From assembly GCA_041746415.1 (NCBI GenBank), contig JBGTHB010000185.1, positions 1 through 11,680 of the forward strand: DNA of 11,680 nt, read 5' to 3'. This DNA comes from JBGTHB01 sp041746415 (GTDB lineage Bacteria; Pseudomonadota; Gammaproteobacteria; Coxiellales; Coxiellaceae). Of this stretch, positions 1 through 7,707 are shown piece by piece. Under the pieces are notes generated by a model, which was not told where the DNA came from, searched no databases, and worked only from the letters and a program-made list of their open reading frames with translations. The position numbers and the translations under genes are program-made. Numbering within the stretch: position 1 is the stretch's first letter; the number at the start of each line of letters is the position of its first letter.

Positions 1-1326
1 CACTAACGTTAACCCCATAGCTAACACAGCAAAAGCAATTTCCTTGCTGCCTTTTAAAGCAGCAGCAAATGGCTGCATGCCTGCTTCGATATGCCGATGA
101 ATGTTTTCCAGCATCACAATGGCATCGTCTACCACCAAACCAATCGCTAATACCAAACCCAATAACGACATGGTGTTAATGGTAAATCCCAGCAGCTTCA
201 TAATAAAAAAGACACTAATCAAACTCACCGGAATGGTAATAATCGGAATGCTGGCAGCACGCACGGAACCTAAAAATAAAAACACCACCATAATAACCAA
301 CAACACCGCTTCACCAATCGCCCAAAACGTTTCGCTGATCGAGCGCTGTAAAAATACAGAGGCATCATAATTAACTTCGGCTCGCATACCTTGGGGCAAT
401 TGCGCTTGTAAATCGGCTAGCTTTGCTTTAACCAATTGCGCAACTTTAATGGGATTCGCTGCTTGCAGCGGTTTAATTAATAACTCTAAACCATTTTGAC
501 CATTTACCCGCAATGGTGCGTTATACAAACTGGTGTTACCTAATTCAATATCCGCTATATCCGCCAAACGCACTGTGCCATTTTGATTATGGCGTAAAAT
601 AATATCGCCAAATTGTTGCGGGTTTTCAAGTTGCGTTTTGGACACAATACCATAACTGCGGTTAGGTCCACTGATTGCTCCGGCCGGAAAATAAATATTG
701 TTGGCTAAAATTGCGTTTTTAATATCCGTGACGGTGATATTTTGTGCCGCCATTTTTTCGGCATTTAACCACACGCGCAACGCGTAATCGCTCGCCCCCA
801 TAATGTCCACTTCGCCCACGCCATCTACTTGGCGTAATTGGGGTTCGATTACACGTTCAACAAAATTGCGAATGTCCGAAGTGGATTTCGCTGTATCAGT
901 AAAACCAATTCCTAATACAGGATTGCCTTTGGTGCCAACGGTAATAGTGGGAAGTTCAGCGTCTGCCGGTAACTTTGAACGCAAACCAAAAACGCGATCG
1001 CGCACGCTAGAAGCTTCAGTTTCAAAATCGCCACCCAAACGAAACAATACGGTGACATTAGAACGCTCAGTATTGCTCGAAGAAGTAATTGATGCCACGC
1101 CATCTATTCCTGCCAATACATCCTCAATTGGCGTCGTCACTTGGCTTTCCATTAATTTGGCACTCGCGCCTTGATAGTAAGTGTCCACTGTGACTATAGG
1201 TAATGTTAATTGCGGGAAAAACCGCAGTTCCAGTGTTTGAAAGCCAACGATACCTAACACCACTAACACCAAGCTAAAGACAATCGCTAACACCGGCTGG
1301 CGTATACAAAGCTGTGGTAACTTCAT
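1..1326 (-). CDS. RND multidrug efflux permease (AcrB/MexF-like), N-terminal part, cut by left edge
   Basis: This is an inner-membrane proton-driven pump subunit that works with the adaptor just upstream, and presumably with a TolC-like outer-membrane channel, to expel drugs or other amphiphiles. The frame stays open for 442 codons from ATG 1326 to the window edge; the family is usually about 1,020-1,050 residues, so less than half is present. The protein begins MKLPQLCIRQPVLAIVF, the usual start of these permeases. Visible parts are TM1 (about residues 12-30), the first periplasmic porter loop (about 31-335, with GASAKLMESQVTTPIED near 53-69), then TM2-TM4 (about 336-410). The TM4 motif GLVVDDAIVMLENIHRH carries D400 and D401, which match the proton-relay Asp pair of AcrB. 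The start has AAGGAT 5 bases upstream, overlapping the stop of the adaptor gene. The family is certain; the substrate cannot be read from the sequence. Confidence 0.95.
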   Translation of the reverse strand, partial: MKLPQLCIRQPVLAIVFSLVLVVLGIVGFQTLELRFFPQLTLPIVTVDTYYQGASAKLMESQVTTPIEDVLAGIDGVASITSSSNTERSNVTVLFRLGGDFETEASSVRDRVFGLRSKLPADAELPTITVGTKGNPVLGIGFTDTAKSTSDIRNFVERVIEPQLRQVDGVGEVDIMGASDYALRVWLNAEKMAAQNITVTDIKNAILANNIYFPAGAISGPNRSYGIVSKTQLENPQQFGDIILRHNQNGTVRLADIADIELGNTSLYNAPLRVNGQNGLELLIKPLQAANPIKVAQLVKAKLADLQAQLPQGMRAEVNYDASVFLQRSISETFWAIGEAVLLVIMVVFLFLGSVRAASIPIITIPVSLISVFFIMKLLGFTINTMSLLGLVLAIGLVVDDAIVMLENIHRHIEAGMQPFAAALKGSKEIAFAVLAMGLTLV

Positions 1327-1334
1327 ACTGATCC

Positions 1335-2393
1335 TTATTGCAATACTTTCACTAAACTACCGTCATCTAAATTCTGTTGTCCTTCAATTATGACCTCATC
1401 CCCTTTTTGCAATCCACTGACCACCTGTACCGTACCTGTCATATGCTGTCCTGCTTGAATATAGGTTTTAACGGCGTGATTATTTTTTATTTGATACACG
1501 TAATAGCCTTTCAAATCCGCTTGCACAGCTTGATCAGGAATCACGATGGCATTTTGAATTTTGCCGATTTGTTCGGCCACATGCACAAACATGCCCGGTG
1601 ATAATAAGTCCTGTTTATTTGGAATCATCGCTTCTACGGCAATACTGCGCGTTTGTTCACTAACAGTCGGTGAAATAAAACTTACGGTACCATAAAAAGT
1701 TTTTTTCGGATAAGCGCTGGTTGTAACAGCAACCAACTGACCTAGTTTTAATTCAGATTTGCGCGCCTCAGATAAGTCATAATCCACACGCAGCTGCTCG
1801 GTATTCACTAAATTAACAATAGAACTGCCTGCTTTAACAAAATCACCTTGCTGCACTTCAAATTGTCCTAGCACGCCACTAAAAGGAGCTGAAATCTGGG
1901 TGGCATTCAGTGTCGCCTGTGCTTTTTTAACGTCAGCGTGTTTACTGTCCATGTCCGCTTTGAGATTTGCCAGCTCTTGTTGTGAAATAGCCTGATTGAC
2001 TAACAATTTAGAACGATTGTATTTCGTCACGGCCAGTTTCCATGCTGCGACAGCAGAATCGTAATTCGCTTGCGCTTGGCTGTTATCCATTTGCACAATT
2101 GGCATCCCCTCGCCCACCTGCTGGCCATTTTTAAAATGAATAGCGGTGATGCGCCCGTCTGCTTCAGCACTGATGGTCACCACTTGCGGTGCAGACAGTG
2201 TGCCTAAGCTTTTTACCGTTTGTGGAATGGTTTGAATCGCCACGGGCGCAACCTTTACTGGCAATGCAGCGGGAGTATGATCTTTTTTGGGATCATTAGC
2301 CTCAGATCCTCGCGGCCACACCCACAGCAAAAATGCCAGCATAAGCAATGCCATTACGATATAGACGACTCGTTGACGCTTAACTTGTGACAT
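1335..2393 (-). CDS. RND efflux periplasmic adaptor (membrane fusion protein, AcrA/MexE-like)
   Basis: This is the periplasmic adaptor that bridges the RND permease and an outer-membrane channel. It has 352 residues, normal to slightly short for the family. An N-terminal signal anchor (about residues 9-27) follows the basic MSQVKRQR start. There is no lipobox Cys, so it is probably membrane-anchored rather than a lipoprotein. Two lipoyl halves (about 69-103 and 164-198) flank an alpha-hairpin rich in Ala, Gln and Lys (about 104-162). A beta-barrel (about 199-285) and a membrane-proximal domain (about 286-352, ending GDEVIIEGQQNLDDGSLVKV) follow. It is the first gene of a two-gene operon: its stop lies 8 bp before the permease start and contributes to that gene's ribosome binding site. 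Its own ATG 2393 lacks a good Shine-Dalgarno sequence, but no better start exists in frame. Confidence 0.93.
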   Translation of the reverse strand: MSQVKRQRVVYIVMALLMLAFLLWVWPRGSEANDPKKDHTPAALPVKVAPVAIQTIPQTVKSLGTLSAPQVVTISAEADGRITAIHFKNGQQVGEGMPIVQMDNSQAQANYDSAVAAWKLAVTKYNRSKLLVNQAISQQELANLKADMDSKHADVKKAQATLNATQISAPFSGVLGQFEVQQGDFVKAGSSIVNLVNTEQLRVDYDLSEARKSELKLGQLVAVTTSAYPKKTFYGTVSFISPTVSEQTRSIAVEAMIPNKQDLLSPGMFVHVAEQIGKIQNAIVIPDQAVQADLKGYYVYQIKNNHAVKTYIQAGQHMTGTVQVVSGLQKGDEVIIEGQQNLDDGSLVKVLQ

Positions 2394-2523
2394 TATGAAA
2401 CTAAACCATCTCTCATTTGGGTGCTTAATATAGCCGTTTTAATTGGCGTATACCATGTGCTTAAGTGCATAACTTTATCATATATTTAAGGTTTATTTAA
2501 GGAGCGCAGACTAAAATCCAGTT
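2394..2523. promoter_or_regulatory. Divergent intergenic region between the RND operon and the unknown 222-aa gene
   Basis: These 130 bp must hold the promoters for both divergent genes. The stretch is AT-rich with several -10-like hexamers (for example TATATT at 2481-2486 on the plus strand), but I see no convincing -35/-10 pair on either strand. The octamer GTGCTTAA occurs twice in direct orientation (2421-2428 and 2457-2464), which could be regulator half-sites but could also be chance. RND pumps are often controlled by a local regulator; none is encoded inside this window. Confidence 0.45.
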
Positions 2524-3192
2524 ATGAGAACGCCAAGACCTACACCTTCTGCTGCACTCACTGTTAACAACGCCATGCGTAGACGGTTGTTGCAGCTCGC
2601 CTATCAACAAGCGTTAACCCAACAAAACACCTCTCGCCTACAATGGATCAAGCAAGGCCGCGCTAGCAGCGCCATTCACAACGACAAACCATTACGATTA
2701 GCCAGCGCTCACGCCAACCCAGGCAAAACCGACATTATCAGTTTGCTAGAACAACTCCTCATGAGCTTACTCTCTATTTTTATGGCTAAAGCCGAAATGG
2801 CTAACCACACGCCAGGTAGCCCCACGCCTTCGCTCAGCACAGAAGACATTACCGACCCAGTGCTACAACAACAATTGACTAAAACACTCGAAGTGCTTGA
2901 TTCAATGAGCAACGAAGAATTACAAAACCAATTATCCGCCAACGAGCAACTGGAAATCGAGCAACAAGCGCTAGCAACATTACAACAAACGTATCAAAAC
3001 ACTGAGCAGGCCGACGAAGCGCAATCAGCAGTTGAAACATTGCAAACAGTCCATTCACCGCTGCTTGCCGTTGCCGCTATCCGCGTTTTGGAAGACGAAA
3101 AATCCGCAGCACCGGTGCTGGATCTTTTAAAAAAAGAAGCGGAAAAACTGTTACACGAAACCGGCCATGCTATTTCACGATTGGAAAAATAG
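2524..3192 (+). CDS. Unrecognised Gln/Glu-rich helical protein, 222 aa
   Basis: I do not recognise this family. The N-terminus is basic and Pro/Thr-rich (residues 1-20), followed by a Gln-rich stretch. A hydrophobic segment, IISLLEQLLMSLLSIFM (about 71-87), could be an amphipathic or single membrane helix; it contains a Glu, so it is not a clean TM. Residues about 110-175 are very rich in Gln and Glu and look coiled-coil or long helical. The C-terminal third is helical, ending KKEAEKLLHETGHAISRLEK. There is no signal peptide, Cys motif or catalytic signature. Codon use and composition look like a genuine gene, and the reverse frame is only a shadow. ATG 2524 is the first in-frame start after a TAA at 2512, but the only good ribosome site (AAGGAG, 2499-2504) is 19 bases away. 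The 3' end overlaps the convergent holD gene by 23 bp. A structural, regulatory or secreted role cannot be decided. Confidence 0.75.
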   Translation: MRTPRPTPSAALTVNNAMRRRLLQLAYQQALTQQNTSRLQWIKQGRASSAIHNDKPLRLASAHANPGKTDIISLLEQLLMSLLSIFMAKAEMANHTPGSPTPSLSTEDITDPVLQQQLTKTLEVLDSMSNEELQNQLSANEQLEIEQQALATLQQTYQNTEQADEAQSAVETLQTVHSPLLAVAAIRVLEDEKSAAPVLDLLKKEAEKLLHETGHAISRLEK

Positions 3193-3538
3193 CTTTAACT
3201 TTGTCCCACACTTCGCGCTTTAACCCAGGGGTTTTTAATAAAGACGCTACTGCATGCGTTGTTTCTCCATTAAATCCATGAATTTTACCTAATGCTAATG
3301 TGGCCACGCTTAATTCAGGCACTTCCTTTACCGCGGTAATCGTAACGGCAAACTGAGTTGCCTCAGCTATTTTTCGCAACAACGCTAATTCAGCTGCTTT
3401 ATCGGCTTTAATATCTGCTAGAATATAACCTTGCGTAGCGCTACCTTTGGTTAACTTGCACAGGTAAAATTGCGGATTAGTGCACGAGGGACGCTTTTTC
3501 CAGCGGGTGATACCAAGCAGATTTAGATAATCGGTCAT
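3170..3538 (-). CDS. holD: DNA polymerase III psi subunit (HolD family)
   Basis: Psi links the clamp loader to chi and single-strand binding protein at the replication fork. This 122-residue protein is slightly shorter than E. coli HolD (137). The match is at both ends. The N-terminus has DYLNLLGITRWKKRPS, like the family pattern (R/D)xxLxxLGIxxWxxRRP, and the C-terminus has LKREVWDKVKAIFP, like xARxALWxxIxxxxxxFFP. The middle, with QGYILADI then an alternating helix and strand region, fits the compact psi fold but is too diverged to align by eye. The start ATG 3538 is preceded by AAGGAG, 11 bases away. The gene is divergent from the phosphatase operon and its stop lies inside the end of the 222-residue gene. 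HolD is fast-evolving and often missed in annotation, so the call rests on the terminal motifs and size. Confidence 0.68.
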   Translation of the reverse strand: MTDYLNLLGITRWKKRPSCTNPQFYLCKLTKGSATQGYILADIKADKAAELALLRKIAEATQFAVTITAVKEVPELSVATLALGKIHGFNGETTHAVASLLKTPGLKREVWDKVKAIFPIVK

Positions 3539-3611
3539 ATGAGTTGATTCTCCTTATGCTATATGGGAAATTGCGCGACCCAAACCATTATTGAACAAAG
3601 AGATGAGTGAA

Positions 3612-4250
3612 ATGCCCCAGTGCTCGCGCCGACATCGCCCCATTTTTAAAGTTATTCTGCTCAGCACCATTGGCCTAGCGCTAGCAGCGGTTCTTTATAA
3701 CAACCTTAGCAACAATATCCACACAGTAGTGCAAGACCAAGTTTATCGCTCAGGGCAATTATCCGCACCGATGTTAGCACAGATGGTGGCTGAACATCAT
3801 ATCCGTTCGGTCGTTAACTTGCGCGGCTCAAATCCGCAAATGCCCAGTTATGCGGCTGAAATTGCTATTTCCAAACAATTAGGCTTGCATCATTATGATG
3901 TGAGACTCAACTCTCAGATACTGCCTAGCGTCAAGCAACTGCATCAACTTATTCATATTTTGCAAACGGCGCCCAGACCGATTTTGGTGCATTGTTTAAA
4001 TGGCGCTGACCGCAGCGGACTGGCCGCCGCCATCGCTTTAGAACTTGAAGGAGTGAAACCGTTGCCAGTCATTGAACAGCAATTTTCGTGGCAATATCAC
4101 GTTATACTAGCAGATAGTGTTGGCAAACAAGTGTTTCGATATTATGAAAACTGGTTAGCAAAAAATAAATTACCCAACACAACTGAACATTTTTTACAGT
4201 GGGCTGATTCAACTCATCCTTTTGCAAAAAAAGAGCTTAATGGAAAATAG
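3612..4250 (+). CDS. Membrane-anchored CX5R protein phosphatase (dual-specificity type)
   Basis: A Cys-dependent phosphatase of the PTP/DSP superfamily, likely acting on phosphotyrosine/serine or another phosphoester. From ATG 3612 it has 212 residues: a basic start, one N-terminal membrane segment (about residues 13-29), then the catalytic domain. The domain opens with VYRSGQL, has an IRSVVNLRG strand, a candidate general-acid Asp in YDVRL (D96), and the P-loop HCLNGADRSG with nucleophile C128 and R134. This orientation would place the enzyme in the periplasm. An in-frame TTG (3591) and an ATG (3603) lie upstream; I chose 3612 because AAGAG at 3598-3602 is 9 bases before it, whereas 3603 has that site abutting it and TTG 3591 has none. 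Its end overlaps the EmrA-like gene, so it is the first gene of a five-gene operon. TpbA-like or lipid phosphatase roles are alternatives. Confidence 0.85.
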   Translation: MPQCSRRHRPIFKVILLSTIGLALAAVLYNNLSNNIHTVVQDQVYRSGQLSAPMLAQMVAEHHIRSVVNLRGSNPQMPSYAAEIAISKQLGLHHYDVRLNSQILPSVKQLHQLIHILQTAPRPILVHCLNGADRSGLAAAIALELEGVKPLPVIEQQFSWQYHVILADSVGKQVFRYYENWLAKNKLPNTTEHFLQWADSTHPFAKKELNGK

Positions 4251-5250
4251 CATGTTAAAGAAAATCAAGAAAGTTGTTCTCCCCATCATAATATTAATTG
4301 CACTTGTCGTTGCCGTTATTGCTTATTGGCGCCACAATATTTTATTCCCTTCCACCGATGATGCTTATGTAAAAGCACATGTGTTGAGCATTGCTCCACA
4401 AATTTCGGGTAATACGCAAACGGTTTTAGTGACCAACCATCAGTTCGTCTCAGCAGGACAAATGCTTTTCACGATTGACGACACCGCAACCACAATCGCT
4501 TTGCAAAAAGCGCAAGCAAATTTAGACGATACTAAGCAACAAATACAAGCTGACACCATGGCCGTGCAATCGGCTAAAGCCATTGTGGCACAACGCAAAG
4601 CCGAATTAATTGATGCCACTGCAGATGCGTATCGCACCACCACCTTAGCCAAAGAGCAATACGAATCAAAATCCGCTCGTGACATGGCAATTAAAGATTT
4701 ACATGTGGCGCAAGCCGCCTACCATGCGGCACAAGCACAACTCGAGCAAGCTCAACAAACGCGCGGCACAATCGGTAAAAAGAATGCGAAATTACGCGCG
4801 GCACAAACAGCCGTTGCCAACGCTAAACTGAATTTAAGTTATACCAAAGTAGTAGCACCCGCTGCAGGTTATATCGCTAATTTTGATTTACGCCCAGGTG
4901 ACACTGTTACCGCTTATCAACCCGTATTTTCATTAATTGAAAGTCATACGTTATGGTTAGAAGCCAACTTCAAAGAAACGCAATTAGCTCGTATTAGAGT
5001 AGGTGATCCAGCCACTATTGAGCTGGATATGTATCCTGGAAAAACTTTTCATGGCACGGTGGCCAGCATCAGCGATGGCAGTGGCGCCAGCTTTTCATTA
5101 TTACCACCAGAAAACGCTACTGGTAACTGGGTTAAAGTCACACAACGTTTTCCAGTTAAAATTATGCTGAGACAACAAGAACAAGCGTTTCCACTGCGCT
5201 TAGGTGCCAGCGCTACAGTAACAGTTGATACCAGTCACGATAAACCATGA
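4240..5250 (+). CDS. emrA: EmrA-like membrane fusion protein of a tripartite MFS pump
   Basis: This is the adaptor for the EmrB-type exporter encoded immediately downstream; together with an outer-membrane channel it forms a tripartite drug exporter. It has 336 residues from ATG 4240. A TM anchor (about residues 12-30) follows a Lys-rich start. Then come STDDAYVKAHV (38-48), the family hallmark, a lipoyl/barrel start, a long Ala/Gln coiled-coil hairpin (about 85-200), LSYTKVVAPAAGYI (199-212), and the closing ENATGNWVKVTQRFPVKI (291-308), typical of EmrA/VceA proteins. Possible starts are TTG 4222, ATG 4240 and ATG 4252. I chose 4240 because AAGAG lies 4 bases upstream; 4252 remains possible. 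The gene overlaps the phosphatase stop by 11 bp and shares ATGA with emrB. The EmrA assignment is at subfamily level; the substrates are unknown. Confidence 0.92.
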   Translation: MENSMLKKIKKVVLPIIILIALVVAVIAYWRHNILFPSTDDAYVKAHVLSIAPQISGNTQTVLVTNHQFVSAGQMLFTIDDTATTIALQKAQANLDDTKQQIQADTMAVQSAKAIVAQRKAELIDATADAYRTTTLAKEQYESKSARDMAIKDLHVAQAAYHAAQAQLEQAQQTRGTIGKKNAKLRAAQTAVANAKLNLSYTKVVAPAAGYIANFDLRPGDTVTAYQPVFSLIESHTLWLEANFKETQLARIRVGDPATIELDMYPGKTFHGTVASISDGSGASFSLLPPENATGNWVKVTQRFPVKIMLRQQEQAFPLRLGASATVTVDTSHDKP

Positions 5251-6782
5251 AAGTATTTGGCATTGGCTACTCCGAAAATCTAGCTCGTAAGCGGTGGTTG
5301 ATTGTCACCACCATTATGTTGTTGGCTGTTTTAGAAGTATTGGATTCCACCATTGTTAACGTGGCACTTCGCCCTATGATGCCAGCACTGTCTGCTGATC
5401 AAAATCAAATTACGTGGGTACTCACTTCATATGTGGTTGCCTGCGCAATCATATTGCCGCTCACTGGATTTTTCACCAACGTATTAGGACGAAAAACTTT
5501 TTTAATGACTTGTACTATCGGCTTTATGATTAGTTCTCTTTTGTGTGGCACCGCAACCTCCTTATCAGAAATGATTGTGTTTCGTATTTTGCAAGGCATG
5601 TTCGGCTCTTCTTTAATTCCAATCTCTCAAGCGATTTTACGTCAAACGTTTCCGCTTGAAGAACAAGGCAAGGCTATGGCGATTTGGGGTTTAGGTATTA
5701 TGGCCGCACCCGTTTGCGGACCCACACTCGGTGGTTTTATTACCCAACACGCCTCATGGCGCTGGGTATTTTATATTAACTTACCCGTGTGCTTGGTTGG
5801 CATGTTAATGATTTTATTAGTCATTAAAGAAAGCCCACGCATTAAAGAATCCATTGATGGCTTTGGCATGGCACTCATGGTGATTGGCATTGCCTGTTTG
5901 CAAATCTTTTTAGACAAAGGTAATGAAAACGATTGGTTTAGTTCTAACACCATTTTAATTTTAGCGCTCACCAGTATTTACTGTTTAATTTATTTTTTAA
6001 TTCGCACTTATTATCATAAAAAGCCGTTAATTAATTTACGCCTTTATCGCGATCGCAATTTTCGTTTGTGCAGCTTATTAATGTTAATGTTTGCAGGCCT
6101 AGTATTTGGATTTATTACGCTCGTGCCCATCATGTTGCAACGTTTATATGGCTACACTGCCATGAACGCTGGCTGGTCAATGGCGCCGCTCGGCATTGCT
6201 TCTGGTGTTGGTATGATTTTGGCTTCAAATTTAATGTCTCGCATCAGCGTTAAATGGGTATTAACACTTGGCATAATCATTGCCCTTGTTGGCACACTGC
6301 GTTACGCCCACATTTCACCCGCGGCTGATTTTAATTATTTTGTGTATAGTAACTTATGGGTTGGTTTTGGCATGGGTTGTTTTATGGTGCCTTTGTCTAC
6401 GTATGCCTTAGCCACTCTGCCTCAAGCAAGCATCACTGAAGCGTCTGGTTTATTTAGCTATGCCCGTATGCTTGGCACCTCCATCGGTATTTCATTGCTC
6501 AGCACCTTAGTTTCTCGCTCTGCACAATTATATTGGAGCCAACTCAGTCAGCATATTACGCCTTACAATCAAAATTACTTAGCCTGGCTGCGCGAGCAAC
6601 ACCTGTCTCACTTAGATCAAACTGCACTAGGCAGGCTGCAACATGAAATGATACTGCATTCCAACCTCATGGCATTTAGTCATGGTTTTCTCGCTATCAC
6701 ATTTTGCTTTTTTTTGCTGTTCCCCCTAATATGGCGACTTAAAAACGTCAAACTAATAAGTGACACACCCACTGCTCACTGA
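5247..6782 (+). CDS. emrB: EmrB-like DHA2-family 14-TM MFS drug exporter
   Basis: A proton-coupled inner-membrane antiporter of the DHA2 family, 511 residues and full length, with a hydrophobicity pattern fitting 14 TM helices. TM1 carries VLDSTIVNVALRPM (motif D1, with D33). The loop after TM2 has GFFTNVLGRKTF (motif A). TM4-TM5 hold the RILQG motif and the antiporter motif C region, GLGIMAAPVCGPTLGGFI (148-165), followed by SWRWVFYINLP, a DHA2 signature. Its ATG overlaps the emrA stop as ATGA, implying coupled translation and matched amounts of adaptor and pump. The stop is 11 bp before the HinT gene and overlaps that gene's GAGGAG ribosome site. Family and pairing are secure; specificity (hydrophobic drugs, uncouplers, bile salts or others) cannot be inferred. 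Confidence 0.95.
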   Translation: MKVFGIGYSENLARKRWLIVTTIMLLAVLEVLDSTIVNVALRPMMPALSADQNQITWVLTSYVVACAIILPLTGFFTNVLGRKTFLMTCTIGFMISSLLCGTATSLSEMIVFRILQGMFGSSLIPISQAILRQTFPLEEQGKAMAIWGLGIMAAPVCGPTLGGFITQHASWRWVFYINLPVCLVGMLMILLVIKESPRIKESIDGFGMALMVIGIACLQIFLDKGNENDWFSSNTILILALTSIYCLIYFLIRTYYHKKPLINLRLYRDRNFRLCSLLMLMFAGLVFGFITLVPIMLQRLYGYTAMNAGWSMAPLGIASGVGMILASNLMSRISVKWVLTLGIIIALVGTLRYAHISPAADFNYFVYSNLWVGFGMGCFMVPLSTYALATLPQASITEASGLFSYARMLGTSIGISLLSTLVSRSAQLYWSQLSQHITPYNQNYLAWLREQHLSHLDQTALGRLQHEMILHSNLMAFSHGFLAITFCFFLLFPLIWRLKNVKLISDTPTAH

Positions 6783-6793
6783 GGAGAAAACTC

Positions 6794-7138
6794 ATGCAAG
6801 ACTGCTTATTTTGCAAAATTGCCAATGGTGAACTCGACACCAACCTAATTTACAAAGATGACGACATTGTGGCGTTTAATGATATTAATCCTCAAGCGCC
6901 GCATCATATTTTAATTATTCCTCGCCGCCACATTGCTACTATCAATGATCTTGGTGAAGATGACACTGAGCTCGTTGGCCGTTTGGTGCAAACAGCAAAA
7001 CAACTGGCTAGAAAATATAAAATTGCCGACGCGGGTTATCGACTGATTTTTAATTGCAATAATGCGGCTGGCCAAGCTGTTTATCACATTCACTTACATT
7101 TACTCGGCGGTCGCGCCATGAGTTGGCCACCAGGTTAA
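6794..7138 (+). CDS. hinT: HIT-family nucleotide hydrolase (HinT type)
   Basis: A cytosolic histidine-triad purine-nucleoside phosphoramidase that hydrolyses adenosine 5'-phosphoramidates and acyl- or lysyl-AMP. It has 114 residues, the usual length. The N-terminus is CLFCKIANGEL, with a Cys pair at 4 and 7 that is common in the family. DDDIVAFNDINPQAPHHILIIPRRH is the conserved first half. The triad is QAVYHIHLHLLGGR with H98, H100 and H102, H100 matching the nucleophile. The ending GGRAMSWPPG is the hallmark of the HINT branch rather than FHIT or GalT. ATG 6794 has a strong GAGGAG site 7 bases upstream. It sits fourth in the operon, 4 bp before folE; both are nucleotide enzymes, though no direct pathway link is known to me. 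Confidence 0.95.
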   Translation: MQDCLFCKIANGELDTNLIYKDDDIVAFNDINPQAPHHILIIPRRHIATINDLGEDDTELVGRLVQTAKQLARKYKIADAGYRLIFNCNNAAGQAVYHIHLHLLGGRAMSWPPG

Positions 7139-7142
7139 AGTT

Positions 7143-7706
7143 ATGTTGGTAAAAGATTCCATTGAAAATAATATTATTAATATCCTTGAAACATTAGGTG
7201 AAGATTCAACTCGTCATGGTTTAAGAGACACACCCCAACGTTATGCGAAAGCGCTGCGCTTTTTAACTAACGGCTATCAGCAAGACATTAACTCTATTCT
7301 CAATAACGCTATTTTTCCCTCTGAAATGGATGAAATGGTGATCGTCAAAAATATTGAAGTGTATTCATTATGCGAACATCATTTACTGCCGTTTTTTGGT
7401 AAATGCCATGTAGCGTATTTACCCAATGGCAAAATTCTTGGATTGTCAAAAATCGCACGTTTAGTGGATGTATTTGCGCGACGGCTGCAAGTACAAGAAA
7501 CCTTAACGCATCAAATCGCCCGCACCCTGCAAGATGCGACGAATGCGTTAGGCGTTGGTGTCGTGATTGAAGCACAGCATTTGTGTATGATGATGCGCGG
7601 CGTGCAAAAACAAAATTCTTCTATGACCACTTCCATGATGCTCGGCGATTTTCGTGATGACATCAGCACACGCAGTGAGTTTTTGAATTTGATTAGAGAC
7701 TGTTAA
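7143..7706 (+). CDS. folE: GTP cyclohydrolase I
   Basis: It converts GTP to 7,8-dihydroneopterin triphosphate, the first step toward tetrahydrofolate and, in some bacteria, pterins or queuosine. The 187-residue protein lacks the longer N-terminal helix of E. coli FolE (222) but the catalytic part is complete. It has VYSLCEHHLLPFFGKCHVAY, with C77 and H80 as Zn ligands, then the third ligand C148 in EAQHLCMMMRGVQ (numbering offset 33 from E. coli C110, H113, C181). KILGLSKIARLVDVFARRLQVQE and the C-terminal TRSEFLNLI are also conserved. The start lies 4 bp after the HinT stop, with only a weak AGG site, so translation is probably coupled. It is the last gene of the operon; I see no intrinsic terminator behind it, and the next minus-strand gene relic abuts its 3' end. 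Confidence 0.96.
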   Translation: MLVKDSIENNIINILETLGEDSTRHGLRDTPQRYAKALRFLTNGYQQDINSILNNAIFPSEMDEMVIVKNIEVYSLCEHHLLPFFGKCHVAYLPNGKILGLSKIARLVDVFARRLQVQETLTHQIARTLQDATNALGVGVVIEAQHLCMMMRGVQKQNSSMTTSMMLGDFRDDISTRSEFLNLIRDC

Positions 7707-7707
7707 T

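Noticed and set aside
803..1174. Plus-strand open frame of 123 codons, and others at 101-370 and 1377-1601
   Set aside because: They are antisense to clear RND permease and adaptor coding sequence and their products look like reversed-frame noise.
3591..3611. TTG 3591 as the start of the phosphatase
   Set aside because: No ribosome binding site precedes it, while AAGAG sits 9 bases before ATG 3612; the longer form cannot be fully excluded.
3539..3611. Divergent promoters between holD and the phosphatase operon
   Set aside because: They must exist in or near this short gap, but no hexamer pair with sensible spacing stood out on either strand.
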